64,000 bases of DNA from Pantoea sp. At-9b (GTDB lineage Bacteria > Pseudomonadota > Gammaproteobacteria > Enterobacterales > Enterobacteriaceae). Positions 1 to 9,569 of this stretch are shown here, one piece after another. Made by a program: the position numbers and the translations under genes. The stretch covers positions 186,001 to 250,000 of the forward strand of contig NC_014839.1 of the NCBI RefSeq assembly GCF_000175935.2, in the 5' to 3' direction. Each line of letters opens with the position of its first letter. The first letter of the stretch is position 1. The notes beneath the pieces were generated by a model. It did not search any database. It saw nothing but the letters and a program-made list of their open reading frames with translations, and was not told where the DNA came from.

Positions 1-164
1 ACAGTGGGATTCACCGCATTGCGCGAATAATAATATCGATTTAAATCAAATTAAACCCTGACGCAGGATGGAAGCAGTCCGCTACATCTGTTCCACGGCT
101 GGATTGCGATTGAGAGGGGACCAAACAATGGAGTCTAACATATAAGTCTGCTCTCGCCGGTTAT

Positions 165-185
165 AAAAAAGCCCCCAGGGGCTTT
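165..185 (-). terminator. Intrinsic terminator-like hairpin, minus strand
   Basis: On the minus strand a GC-rich stem (AGCCC/GGGCT with a tiny loop) is followed by six T. I see no convincing gene just upstream, so it may end a short untranslated transcript or be a relic. Confidence 0.45.
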
Positions 186-410
186 CGAAGTGTCTAAAGG
201 GGCAAGGTATGTGCATTAAGACGTTCATGCCATAGTGAATAGCAGGAGAATAATAATTCGATGGCGAGGCAATGCAAGCATGTGACGAAAAGCTGCTAGA
301 GCAGAGAGCCTTCGGGAGCGCACAGTTTATTTAATTCCCAGTGCTGGATGGTTAAAAGCCAGTTCTATATTGTCCGGAATTATCACTCCCGGGAGAAATG
401 ACCACACCAT

Positions 411-662
411 TCAGTCCCGCAAATCATCTGCGGCAGGCTGCTTCAGTTCCCACATTGCCTGCCGGATAAGCCAGAATCCAGGTGAATGGAACACTTTCCC
501 CAGCCTGTCTGCTACCTCCTGCGTGACCGGCAACTGGTCGCTCAATAAGCTCCACACTGCGGCATTATCAAGCCCGGCAAGCCGGCAGAATAACTCTACG
601 GAAATATCCTGCTCTGCCATTAGATAAGCCAGAAATTGTCCGGGAGAAGTGCGCCCGTCCAT
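411..662 (-). CDS. HigA-like helix-turn-helix antitoxin (orphan)
   Basis: A small Xre-type DNA-binding protein of about 83 residues. It has the HigA/VapI layout: a G-Q-F-L start to the domain, a helix-turn-helix around CRLAGLDNAAVWSLLS, then the VADRLGKVF and GFWLIRQAMWEL segments typical of the family. HigA proteins neutralise the HigB mRNA interferase and repress their own operon. No HigB-like toxin ORF is visible on either side, so it looks orphaned. I chose the internal ATG at 662 because the domain begins directly after it and a G-rich stretch lies upstream; the in-frame ATG at 701 has no clear ribosome binding site. It sits in a degraded region and may itself be a relic. Confidence 0.55.
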   Translation of the reverse strand: MDGRTSPGQFLAYLMAEQDISVELFCRLAGLDNAAVWSLLSDQLPVTQEVADRLGKVFHSPGFWLIRQAMWELKQPAADDLRD

Positions 663-906
663 AAAGACCCCAGAGTTTTTCATTATTGTTACTGACAGCA
701 TAGAACGCCGTCTCTGTTCCGCACAATAACTGACCGGAAATAATTACCCGCCTTTTACGACTGTCGGAAACACTCGCCACAGTCACGGCCGGAGCGTTCA
801 ACTGCGTCAGCAAGGAAAGAACAATGGTTGCGAGGAAGCCAAATATCGTCTCTGGCGGAAAGAGTCTTCTGACACCCGGATAAGGCGGAATCGGGGATGA
901 GTAAGC

Positions 907-976
907 AAAAAAGGCCCGGGCGAACCCGGGCAGGCAGAAAATCCTGTGCTGAGGCTTCCCTGCCGCTACGTTGCTC
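907..976 (-). ncRNA. Putative small RNA with its own terminator
   Basis: Minus strand. A TATAAT box (988-983) lies about 7 nt before a predicted start near 976. About 70 nt later a perfect 7-bp GC stem (GCCCGGG with a 4-nt loop, 914-931) is followed by six T (912-907): a textbook intrinsic terminator. The -35 region is weak. No open frame inside it resembles a known small protein. I do not recognise the RNA family; a type I antitoxin or plasmid regulatory RNA is possible. Confidence 0.4.
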
Positions 977-1086
977 ACTGTTATTATAGTGTAGTTTCCG
1001 GCAGAAGCAGTGGATAAATAAAATTGCCCGCAGCAGTTAGCGTTGAAAGCCCCTGCCTTAGCTCTCTTGAGATCGCTGTTATTCAT

Positions 1087-1562
1087 AAATACTGGATTTT
1101 TTGGAGGTAACCCCCCCTACCGCATGCAACAGGCAAAATCCGTGGGAAAAGGAAAACACGAATAGCACCACGACGGCCCGCTGTAATAGTTGTTTTCCAA
1201 GAAGATACTACCTGAACAGATGAGACCTCGGAATCCACAGAATAAACGATCGTGCACCTAGCCTCCGTTAAGATGACATTCGCGCATTTATTTTAACTCC
1301 ACACTGAAGTACTGCCCGTGCCTGGCACGGTCGTGACTGCAGGAATTAAAAAATTTCAAACCGAATTTCCCCTAATGGCAGAACGTCCCCCAACGGAGGC
1401 CCAGATATCTTTCCATCCAGGAATTCTCTCTTTTTTTTTCAAAACCCTGACAGAGAGATTATTCCGCTATTTTTGGCCTAGTTATTCTTCAGGATGTAAA
1501 GGGACTGTAGGCGGTAACGCAAATAATCCGCCTTACCCTGTACCGAATAAAAGGATAACCTG
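1087..1562. other. Gene-poor stretch
   Basis: No ORF here has a recognisable domain or convincing start. The only structure noted is a short GGCGG/CCGCC inverted repeat near 1510-1535, just before the downstream small gene. Confidence 0.4.
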
Positions 1563-1772
1563 ATGAAACACCGTGATTATATTCAACGCCGCGTGCCTGA
1601 AGACCTCAGCCGAGTCGATATCCGCGAGCAGTGGCAGATAACGTTTTGGACCCTGGAATTGCACACCACACAGGAGCGCCTCACCCGAGCCGTGCGAGAG
1701 GCGGGTCCGGATGTTGAGCGCGTGCGCGCGTGGCTAAAGAATAATCCGCCACCGCGGGCCTCACTCTCCTGA
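1563..1772 (+). CDS. DUF3606 domain protein
   Basis: A 69-residue protein that matches the DUF3606 pattern from memory: a short basic start, R-V-D-I followed by E-x-W-Q-I-x-F-W-T, then a helix with LTRAVREAGPDVERVRAWL. DUF3606 proteins are small, common on plasmids and mobile regions of Proteobacteria, and of unknown function. An AAGGA-type ribosome binding site sits just upstream of the ATG. It stands alone with no operon partner. Confidence 0.7.
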   Translation: MKHRDYIQRRVPEDLSRVDIREQWQITFWTLELHTTQERLTRAVREAGPDVERVRAWLKNNPPPRASLS

Positions 1773-2349
1773 TGCCTGAGGATCACTCGGCCTCTTTTCT
1801 CTGCCGGCACCACCAGCGTCTTAACCGGACAAAGACACTCCAGCCGTTACAATGTCTTGCCGCATGCGGCAGCTTGTGGGATGTAGACATAACCTTTATC
1901 AGAACGGCAAAAGGATGACTCTAACTTGTAGTTGCACGGGATCTTAATGTACATAAAGCCTTTGGCGGGCCTTCTCTCGGATAGCGGGAGCTGGCTCGCC
2001 AGGGACATACTGACATTAGCATGGGACAGACGTGGACGTCCGTCTGGACTCCTGTTTCACTCAAATCAGGGTGTGCAGTACAACAGCCTTTCCTGATGAT
2101 CGACAGCCAGCCGTTACGGGATAACATGCCGCATGATCCGGCAGGAGAACTGTTGAAATGACGCAGTAGCGGAACGCCTGTCCGTAATCTGAAACGAAAT
2201 GGCTGCCCCTTTATGGCTATGCCACCTTGGGCGATGCTGTAAAAGACATGGCTTGTTCTCTGAGTGGACATTACAACCGAATGAGACCGTATTAGTATAA
2301 CAGTAAGCTATCGCGCATTGAAAAAGTAGGACAAATGCAAAAAACCGCT
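1773..2349. other. Gene-poor stretch
   Basis: Open frames are present on both strands but none shows a recognisable domain or plausible composition. I see nothing supportable. Confidence 0.4.
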
Positions 2350-2955
2350 TATGTAGTCCTAAATAACCGGAACACTACATTCCTCCATATTGGCCGTGCT
2401 ATGCTCCTGCACCGCCTGTGTCGACGTACAGCCCGACAGATCTGTGTTACCTGTTGCAATTTCAAAGGCCTCGCGGTAGTAAGGATGACCGCGTTATTTC
2501 GGAGCGTCTGCATTGAGCCATGCCAGATCTGCTGCATCTCCCTGAGCAGCGGCACCGTCTGCCCGACTCAGTTACGTCCCGGTTCTTCCAGTTCGCGCGC
2601 GAGGTCGCCGTCCGCAATTTTCTTCAGGTGTGCACGGATTTTCGCGACTGGACGGACAAAGTGCATCAGCAGGTAGCAGTTGCAGAATGCCAGTAGCGCG
2701 CAAGAGGCCAGCAATGCTGTAATGAGGATGATCTCATGCCAGTGTCGGTCAGCCATGATTGACACATTTTTATCCGACTAGATGCCGTCCTGCGTCATGC
2801 GCACCGAGCGGGATAGGAAGATCAGCTGCTGCGTCAGTGCGGTATCGCGGTCAGGATGGCGGTACAAGTATCGCAGCGTCAGATCGCTATAGCCCCCAGA
2901 CAATCATCATCCAGAGCATGACGCGGCGTAAAGTAAACTGCTTCAGTAACTGCAT
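2350..2955 (-). pseudogene. Methyl-accepting chemotaxis protein remnant
   Basis: Minus strand. The start has a GGGGA ribosome binding site and codes MQLLKQFTLRRVMLWM, the typical beginning of an enterobacterial chemoreceptor, then hits a TAG after 22 codons. Further in-frame sequence has the first helix after the membrane (FLSRSVRM). After another stop comes a second membrane segment (near LLASCALLAFCNCYLL) and a HAMP domain (VRPVAKIRAHLKKIADGDLA). A last block around LLREMQQIWHGSMQTLRN starts the signalling domain, then similarity ends. Most of the periplasmic sensor and all of the methylation and CheA-contact regions are missing. It cannot make a working receptor. Confidence 0.7.
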
Positions 2956-3292
2956 AAGTTTTTCCCCGGTATTGTTATTCTTTATTAACAATACACATTA
3001 TCATTTATATTAATGACGCGCGTTATTAACTTATGTGCGAAGTTTAGGGTAATTAGTTCTACAAAACGTAAAAAATAAAATATTTTTTCGATAAAATAAA
3101 ATAATCGTCGTGCATGAATTAATTCACTGAAGAAAATAAAAATGACATTAGCCCAGACTCCGCCTATTATGAGCGGCATAAAAACGCTTTAATCGCTTTT
3201 TCCTTTCGCAGCCATTGTGGGTCGTTACGGTTTAATACCGTACATTTTTCTTTTTAATTTCGCATCGGAACCAGGCCGGCGCGGAGGAACCT
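2956..3292. other. AT-rich intergenic region before the EAL gene
   Basis: A strongly AT-rich stretch between two divergent genes, with no coding signal that I can support. It probably holds the promoter of the downstream EAL gene, but no clear -35/-10 pair stood out. Confidence 0.35.
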
Positions 3293-5074
3293 ATGTTAAT
3301 GAATCTCTCCGGCGACAATGAACGCCGCACGAGGGCGCTGAAGGCGCTGCGCAGCCCAGATGAGAGCCGCGACGACGTACTACGCAAGTTTGTCCGGCTG
3401 GCCAGCCAGGCGCTAGGCATCCCTGGCAGCTTTATCTCCGTACTGGACGACGAGCACCAGCACGTGCAGGCGGCTTACAACTTCGCCCTTACGCAGTCCT
3501 CGCGCGAAGACTCTCTCTGCCGACTTGCTGTGGACAGCGACTGCTCGGTGGTGGTACCCGATACCTGGCAGGACGCCCGTTTTGTCACGCACCCACTTAT
3601 CACGGGCGCGCCCTACATTCGTTTTTACGCCGGAGTGCCTCTAAAAAACCGCGAGGGTATCGTTCTCGGCACGCTGTGTGTGACAGACACTGAACCGCAC
3701 CCGTTTAGCGCCGACCAAGTGACCACACTGAAGCTACTGTCCGCGCTGGTGGTGTCGTTTCTGGAGGCATGGCACTCGGCCGGCTTTACCGATCCGGTAA
3801 CAGGTTTGCCCAATCGGCAGCGTCTCATCCGCGACCTGCAGTTTCTGACCGCATCGGGAGACAACACGCCGCGCAGGCTGGTCCTGATTGACTGCATCGA
3901 CATGCCACGTGCCTACGAACTCGCCCGCTCGATGGGTATGGGTCCTGTGGAGAGTCTGCTTAAAGACGTGGCCACTCTGCTTCCGCTGCGCCTGCGCCCG
4001 GCGACCGGTGACATGCTTTACACCGTCGCCACCGGCCGCTTTGCGTTACTGACACATGACAACAGCCGGCTCAACGCGGACTGGGTCGCAGGCCGGCTGG
4101 AAGGTATCAGCGCAGATCTGGGTGATGGTATCGCCGTCGCGCTCACCACGCACACAGGGGAAGTGGCCATTATGACCGGAGACATTCCGGCGCAGGAGAC
4201 GTTGCGCCGTGCAGTGAGCGCCCTGCACGAGGCCATCGGGCGCGGGATACCTTCCATGCATTTCAGCCAGGCCGCCGATGCGCGCCACACTCGGGATTTC
4301 ACCCTGATGAATGACCTGGCAACTGCCCTGCGGGAGAATAAGGGCCTTTGGCTCGCTTTCCAGCCCAAAATCTGTCTGCACAGCGGAAGCCCCGTCGGCC
4401 TGGAGGCACTTATACGCTGGCGTCATCCGCAGCGAGGTGAACTCTCCCCGACACTATTTGTACCGCTGGCTGAACAGACCGAACTACTCAGCGCGCTGAC
4501 GACCTGGGTGACGGACCGCGCTATAAGCAGGCTTGCCCGCCTGCGCAGTAGCTGCCTCCAGCTGCCAGTGACCATCAATATCAGCTGCCGCGATTTTTCC
4601 CGCGAGGGTTTTGCCGACGCGCTGGAAGCCAAGATGATAAAGGCAAAACTGCCCACCTCATTACTTGGCATTGAATGCCTAGAGACCGAGCGCATTCTTG
4701 AGAGTCCCGCTGCCATGGAAGGACTCGAAATGCTCAGGCTACGCGGCTTTGGCATCTCACTGGACGATTTTGGTACCGGCTACAGCAACATCAGCTACCT
4801 GCGTCGCATGCCTCTGGATGTCATCAAGCTCGACAGGACGCTCATTAGTGAAATATCATCCGATACTGCCTCACGTATCATCGCGCGGAGTATTATTACC
4901 ATGCTTAAAGAGCTGGACTACACAGTCCTTGCCGAAGGTGTGGAAAATGCCGAGACCGTCACGGCGCTTACGGAATACGGCTGCGACCAGGCACAAGGCT
5001 TTTTCTACTCCCGGCCGCTGCCGGAGGAGGAACTTGACATGTGGCTATCCTGGAAGCTGCGGAGGCAGTGCTAA
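3293..5074 (+). CDS. GAF-(degenerate GGDEF)-EAL cyclic-di-GMP phosphodiesterase
   Basis: A soluble 593-residue signalling protein. Residues about 28-160 form a GAF sensor domain. Residues about 165-330 are GGDEF-like but have no GGDEF motif (the site reads ATGRFALLT near 246-254), so no cyclase activity is expected. Residues about 340-585 are an EAL domain that keeps the catalytic set: E371-A-L, N429 in NIS, the glutamates of IECLETE, D491-D492 in DDFGTG, K512, E548 and Q567. It should therefore hydrolyse c-di-GMP to pGpG in the cytoplasm, tuned by the GAF domain. A GGAGGA site sits 4 nt before the first ATG. It is the only intact gene of a signalling cluster whose neighbours (a chemoreceptor and a GGDEF protein) are decayed. 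Confidence 0.9.
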   Translation: MLMNLSGDNERRTRALKALRSPDESRDDVLRKFVRLASQALGIPGSFISVLDDEHQHVQAAYNFALTQSSREDSLCRLAVDSDCSVVVPDTWQDARFVTHPLITGAPYIRFYAGVPLKNREGIVLGTLCVTDTEPHPFSADQVTTLKLLSALVVSFLEAWHSAGFTDPVTGLPNRQRLIRDLQFLTASGDNTPRRLVLIDCIDMPRAYELARSMGMGPVESLLKDVATLLPLRLRPATGDMLYTVATGRFALLTHDNSRLNADWVAGRLEGISADLGDGIAVALTTHTGEVAIMTGDIPAQETLRRAVSALHEAIGRGIPSMHFSQAADARHTRDFTLMNDLATALRENKGLWLAFQPKICLHSGSPVGLEALIRWRHPQRGELSPTLFVPLAEQTELLSALTTWVTDRAISRLARLRSSCLQLPVTINISCRDFSREGFADALEAKMIKAKLPTSLLGIECLETERILESPAAMEGLEMLRLRGFGISLDDFGTGYSNISYLRRMPLDVIKLDRTLISEISSDTASRIIARSIITMLKELDYTVLAEGVENAETVTALTEYGCDQAQGFFYSRPLPEEELDMWLSWKLRRQC

Positions 5075-5130
5075 TCATACGATGATGCACGTTGTCAGGC
5101 GGACGGTTCGAATCGCCTGATACCCAATAT

Positions 5131-5280
5131 TCAGTGACAATCACCAAATATGCACTGCCCTTTTGGCCCATAGAGAGCATAATCCTCCCGGCGAAGCATC
5201 ACATCAAGATTCCCGGCGGAGTCACTCAATGCCATCGCACCCACAGAAACCGTAATCTCCCCACGAATGCACTCCACCGA
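5131..5280 (-). pseudogene. C-terminal remnant of a GGDEF diguanylate cyclase
   Basis: Minus strand. About 48 in-frame codons end in TGA and read ITVSVGAMAL, a short spacer, LDVMLRREDYALYGPKG. This matches the end of a GGDEF domain, normally (V)T-x-S-x-G-V-A ... L-L-x-R-A-D-x-A-L-Y-x-A-K-x-x-G-R-N. The GGDEF motif and everything before it are gone. It faces the intact EAL gene, so the pair may once have formed a c-di-GMP module. Confidence 0.55.
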
Positions 5281-5703
5281 CTGGCTTGTATCTGAAAAGG
5301 TTTATAAAGGATGGTAGATGACACAGCCGATGCTCTCCACGGCATGGCCCACACGATAGGATGACATCCCAGTGGAGCTTAGTAGGTAAGGTGGTTATTA
5401 AACTTGGATATCAGTGTCACAAGCTGGCGATTTCTTATGCTTGGGGAGGGATCACCAATCAGGAAACCCCAATGCGTCACACGCAATGACGAGGGCCAAA
5501 CATGTGAAAAACTACGTTAGTCAGTTAACTGTATGAAATATTTAGTCTTATAAGGATCAATATTTGAGCCATAAAGGCGGTTCCATATGTAGGGTTTGGT
5601 CACTTGAGGCTGAATCGTATTAAAATTGATGACTCTGCTTAGAATGGTTAATGAGATGGTCCTTACCACCCTGTAAGCGCTACACTGAGTGGGGGTATCT
5701 GCT
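5281..5703. other. Gene-poor stretch
   Basis: No recognisable gene. It may include the left boundary of the following IS110-family element, which I could not place. Confidence 0.35.
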
Positions 5704-6759
5704 ATGGAGAAAACCATTATGCAAAACGTTTCGGTTATTGGCATCGATCTTGGCTAGCATTCCTTCCATGTCCTCTGCCAAATTAAATCAGGTAAAACCC
5801 TGCTGCGTAAAAAGTTCTTCCACACCAAACTGTTGGAGTTGTTGGCGGAATTACCATCAGCAACTTGCGTGGTGGGAGCCTGCGCCGGTGTTCTCTTCAT
5901 GGCTCGCTAATTTGCTGCTTTCGGGCATGAGGTTAAGTTGATTTCTCCGAAGTTGACTCGCCCTTTTTTAAAAAGCAACAAGAATGATTGTGTTGATGCT
6001 AAAGCTATCTGTGATACCCGCATCCCGTCTCTACATGCGATTTGGATACCCCAGAACCGAGGCGCAACTGGCTATTCCCCCGCTGCATCGGGTCAAAAGA
6101 TCACTGGTCCGGGACAGGGTTAAACAACGAACCAGATGCATGCTTTTTTACTGGAATTTGGCATCAGCATGGCAGTCGGCATTGCTGTCATAAGAAAGCT
6201 TTCAATAGTGCTGGCTGAGAATGGAACTTCCGGCCTATCTTGCGTAGTTGCTGATGTGTTTACACGCGCACTATCTCTACCTGACAGAACAGATCGCTGA
6301 CTGGAAACAGAGCTGGAACAGAAACTGAGCATGATGCCACGGGGCAGCGTCTTAAGAAAATACAGGGCTGGGGCCAATAACCGCCAGCGTTTTATCATCA
6401 CTGCTGCTCGATGGTAAGCAATGCACCAGTAGTACACGAATGGCAGGAATACGCCTCTGGTAATAAGTAAACACGGAGATAAAGATTTGCGACGTTTACT
6501 GGTTCAGTGCGCCAGGGTGTTTATCCTGAAAATCGTGCATCAGCCAGGAAGTTTGGCTGATTGGGTAAAAACTCAGTATGAGCGAAAGCACTCGAATGTT
6601 GTCGCCTGTGCACTGGCTAATAAAATTGCCCGGATAGTCTGGGCAATAACGACCCAGCAAACCGTGTTCGAAAGGAAACGGTTAAGTCGTTTAACTGACG
6701 GGGCAATTGTTAATAAAAGTAGTTCCCAATCTGGTTTTGCGAAGACTGAATATTGGTGA
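5704..6759 (+). pseudogene. Decayed IS110-family transposase (IS1111 group-like)
   Basis: The frame beginning MEKTIMQNVSVIGIDLG, then a stop, HSFHVLCQ and KTLLRKKFFHTKLLELLAELP, matches the DEDD transposase start of IS110/IS1111 elements. Next come GHEVKLISPKLTRPFLKSNKND and DAKAICD. Later pieces (HRVKRSLVRDRVK in another frame; RRLLVQCARVFILK ... LADWVK ... VACALANKIARIVWAI) are the C-terminal half. Several in-frame stops, including the one after GIDLG, and frameshifts inactivate it. Full-length relatives are about 340 residues, so most of the gene is represented. Element ends were not identified. Confidence 0.75.
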
Positions 6760-7093
6760 TATGAACGGCGTATCGACCTGCTGAACACCTACCATAAAAA
6801 ATGGCTCTCTGAAACCGTGCAGCTTTTCAAGCTATTCAGGTACGGAACACCTCGAGGCGCGGGCATCCATGCCTAAAATGACGCCAGATAGATTTAAACA
6901 GCCAACATCAATCAACAATCAGTGTTGCAAAATGGTAGGGACCATAGATTTTTACCTCACGGGGCCCCTCAAGATCTCGCACTATAATCGGGAGTACGAC
7001 ACAGGGCGGTAGTGGCAGTGGAATACGATCACTGACCTGACGTCACCACCATTTCAGCATTTCCCGACCGGTTACGGGAACCACGGAAAGGCC
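6760..7093. other. Gene-poor stretch
   Basis: No supportable gene. It probably contains the right end of the IS110-family remnant and the region downstream of the minus-strand membrane protein gene. Confidence 0.35.
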
Positions 7094-7741
7094 TCACCGG
7101 TCCGTGCCTCCGTACAGATGACCGCGGGGTTGAGGCAGGTCATCTGTCTTCAGTTCCCGCAGATAATCATGAGTGGACAGTAGGCAGAGCATATATCCAA
7201 ACAGCTCGGTCCCCTCTTCGGCGAGATTTTTTACCACCCTGGGGTAGCTCTCTCCGGCAATCTGCCTCCAAAGTTCATCCATACCAAAAAAACGAGAGAA
7301 GATCAGTACCGTTAGCATACCCGCGCACATCATTCCCCATGGCGGACGACACATGAAATCGATCAGGCCGGCCAGCGTCTGCTGACCGTGCCGAAATGCC
7401 TGGTATAATGAGTAAAACGATACGGCAAGGGCAAACCAGAGCCAACTGCCATGTGCCAGCAGATCAAAAGCAAAATCCAGTTCCCGGATGAGAAGCACGA
7501 TAAAAAAACCAGCCATAAGGATAAGGGCCGGGCGGTGGGCTTTATCTTCCACAGCCCGGCGCATCAACAATGATGCGATGGTTAGTAATATCAGCTCCTG
7601 CATGATTTCAGTCACCGAACTTTCCTTCACCTCATCAGCCAGGACAAATATGTCTGTGAAAAGTGCACCTGTGACGAGCATGCATCCGGCAAAAGCAATG
7701 ATCATCCCCCGTATTTTTGCATAAAAAATTCGCCCTGCCAT
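7094..7741 (-). CDS. Integral membrane protein of unknown function
   Basis: 215 residues. Strongly hydrophobic segments lie at about 13-31, 45-60, 72-88, 95-115 and 130-150, so five or so transmembrane helices are likely. A charged C-terminal tail of about 60 residues (WRQIAGESYPRVVKNLAEEGTELFGYMLCLL...) follows. I do not recognise the family. It stands alone between a decayed transposase and a non-coding stretch. The unbroken frame and coherent membrane topology argue that it is real, but no motif suggests a substrate. Confidence 0.6.
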   Translation of the reverse strand: MAGRIFYAKIRGMIIAFAGCMLVTGALFTDIFVLADEVKESSVTEIMQELILLTIASLLMRRAVEDKAHRPALILMAGFFIVLLIRELDFAFDLLAHGSWLWFALAVSFYSLYQAFRHGQQTLAGLIDFMCRPPWGMMCAGMLTVLIFSRFFGMDELWRQIAGESYPRVVKNLAEEGTELFGYMLCLLSTHDYLRELKTDDLPQPRGHLYGGTDR

Positions 7742-8813
7742 AATATGCTCCGACAGATAAAGGGGGCCATCATGCCTGTGCTACGGGCCGGAGAATTAAT
7801 CATTTGATGCGTAATGTATCGGTTTCTGTCAGTGTGGTTTCAGACGGTGAGGGGTGCCCGTGTCACTGCAAATTTTACCTGCCCCGTTTTTAGGTATCTG
7901 CGCCCGCAATACTTTCATCTGGGTATCGCAGGCTGTGCCCTGATTACTTTACGTACTCTAACAAACAGTTCTGGCTGCCTTAAGTAGCAATTGGCCTCAT
8001 TTATTAAGGTAATACAATGCGCCCTACTCTTTGGTCAGCAGCGTTTCTATAAATGAGGTGTTTACCAGCAGCACGGTCAGCATAGGCTTCATCTTTCATT
8101 GCTCCTTTACCAGCGAGGTATCAGCTTCTCGCCTAAGTGCCATCCTGACGGCCTATTTCTCAGCCAGATGCACCGGTAGCGATGCTTTGGCCCGCGTCAG
8201 GAGTACCGCTGCTCAGATTAATCAGCCCAGCCGTATGGTGTTCAATTGATATGCGCTGAGGCTTTTTGCGTTCCTAGATTTTGAGTTTCAAACCGCCGAT
8301 TAGCAGTCTGTTCTTTAATCTTGCCTTCGTAATCGTTCATGTTTTTTGTTATGCTCTAACTCAGGTGGAAGTCATGCCAGCTGATACCGTGGTGCTGCCA
8401 TTGGCATTTTCAGGTGCTACCGAGTTTTCTGTATGTTCATCTCCGTGGGCGGCCTCCGCCCCTTCTGTTTCCAATTTACTCTCTTTCAGCCGGGTGGCAG
8501 AAAATGCTGATGTCACTCGTACCGCTCAACTAACCAATGCGTGCCATTATCAGGCAGATGCAGATTCTGTTCCGGTTGCGCCACACATACGCCATAAACA
8601 CTTCGTGCAACTCTTCACCTGCGTGGACTGGTAAGATTACGTCACAAGACAGGAATAGAACGGCGCCGCACAGTTGACGGCCGAGTCACCTCCTGACTGG
8701 ATGCTCTGGAAGAGGAGGTATGCCTGGAGTGTGTTCCAACTCCTCCACGATCCAGGATAACATAGCCACAGTCGGCGTAACTTCGGGACCAGGTTATCCT
8801 CTGTTAGATATAA
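7742..8813. other. About 1 kb without a recognisable gene
   Basis: Several frames stay open for 70-117 codons on the plus strand, but they lack ribosome binding sites and show no domain. The minus strand is broken by many stops. It may be heavily decayed coding DNA; I could not identify a source. Confidence 0.4.
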
Positions 8814-9569
8814 TCAAATCGCCGCGAGATAACCGCCATCGACATAGATCACCTGTCCGGTGAGATACCTTGAGGCATCGGAGCAGAGAAACACCGCCGT
8901 GCCGATCAGGTCATCCAGCTCTCCAAAGCGACCAAGAGGTATTTTTTGCAACATGGCTTCGCACCAGTCGCGGTCCTGATAGAATTCAGCGGTCAAGTCG
9001 GTGCTGAAGTAGCCCGGCCCTAAACCGTTCACCCGAATACCCTGGGACGCCCATTCAGTTGCCAGCGTGCGGGTTAACCCCGCCAGCCCTGATTTCGATG
9101 CGCCATAGGCGGCGGCACCGGGCACACCCACCTCGCTGGTCAACGAACACAGATTAAGGATCGCCCCACCGCGTCCGCTCATGCCGCGTGCGGCAGCCTG
9201 AGCGACGAAGAATGCCCCTTTCAGGTTGGTATCGACGATGCGTTGCCACAATGCCTCATCGACATCCAGCGACGGGCATAGCTGCTCAGTGCCCGCGTTG
9301 TTGATCACCACATCAAACGGCGGCAAGCGGGCAAAGAAATCCCGGATCGCCTGCGGTTGCGACACATCCAGCGGCCAGGCTTCGGCTTGCGCATCCACAT
9401 GACGCAGTGCCGCCAGCGCCGTATCCAGCGTGCTGGCATCACGTCCGCAGAGCGTAACCTGCGCCCCCGCCGCTGCCAGACCTGACGCCAACGCAAAGCC
9501 AATGCCGCGCGAGCTGCCGGTCACCAGCGCGCGTTTCCCCTTCAGCGAAAATCGTTCTAATCCTTTCAT
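8814..9569 (-). CDS. SDR-family NAD(P)-dependent dehydrogenase
   Basis: A classical short-chain dehydrogenase of 251 residues. It has the cofactor motif TGSSRGIG (17-24), NNAG (90-93), N114 and the catalytic S142, Y155 and K159. The C-terminal VDGGYL is typical. The closest look is gluconate 5-dehydrogenase/3-oxoacyl-ACP-reductase-like enzymes, but substrate cannot be read from sequence. I start it at the ATG at 9569, because its ATGA overlaps the stop of the preceding alcohol dehydrogenase; a longer in-frame start would run into that gene. It is the last gene of a seven-gene minus-strand operon and may work with the zinc dehydrogenase to oxidise and reduce the same carbon (a two-enzyme epimerisation). 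That role is inference. Confidence 0.85.
   Translation of the reverse strand: MKGLERFSLKGKRALVTGSSRGIGFALASGLAAAGAQVTLCGRDASTLDTALAALRHVDAQAEAWPLDVSQPQAIRDFFARLPPFDVVINNAGTEQLCPSLDVDEALWQRIVDTNLKGAFFVAQAAARGMSGRGGAILNLCSLTSEVGVPGAAAYGASKSGLAGLTRTLATEWASQGIRVNGLGPGYFSTDLTAEFYQDRDWCEAMLQKIPLGRFGELDDLIGTAVFLCSDASRYLTGQVIYVDGGYLAAI

Noticed and set aside
568..1086. Minus-strand open frame of 172 codons
   Set aside because: It runs through the antitoxin gene and the sRNA terminator and has no domain.
1921..2271. Minus-strand open frame of 116 codons
   Set aside because: No ribosome binding site, no domain and a composition unlike real proteins here.
8281..8634. Plus-strand open frame of 117 codons
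   Set aside because: TTG start without ribosome binding site and no recognisable domain; likely chance in decayed DNA.
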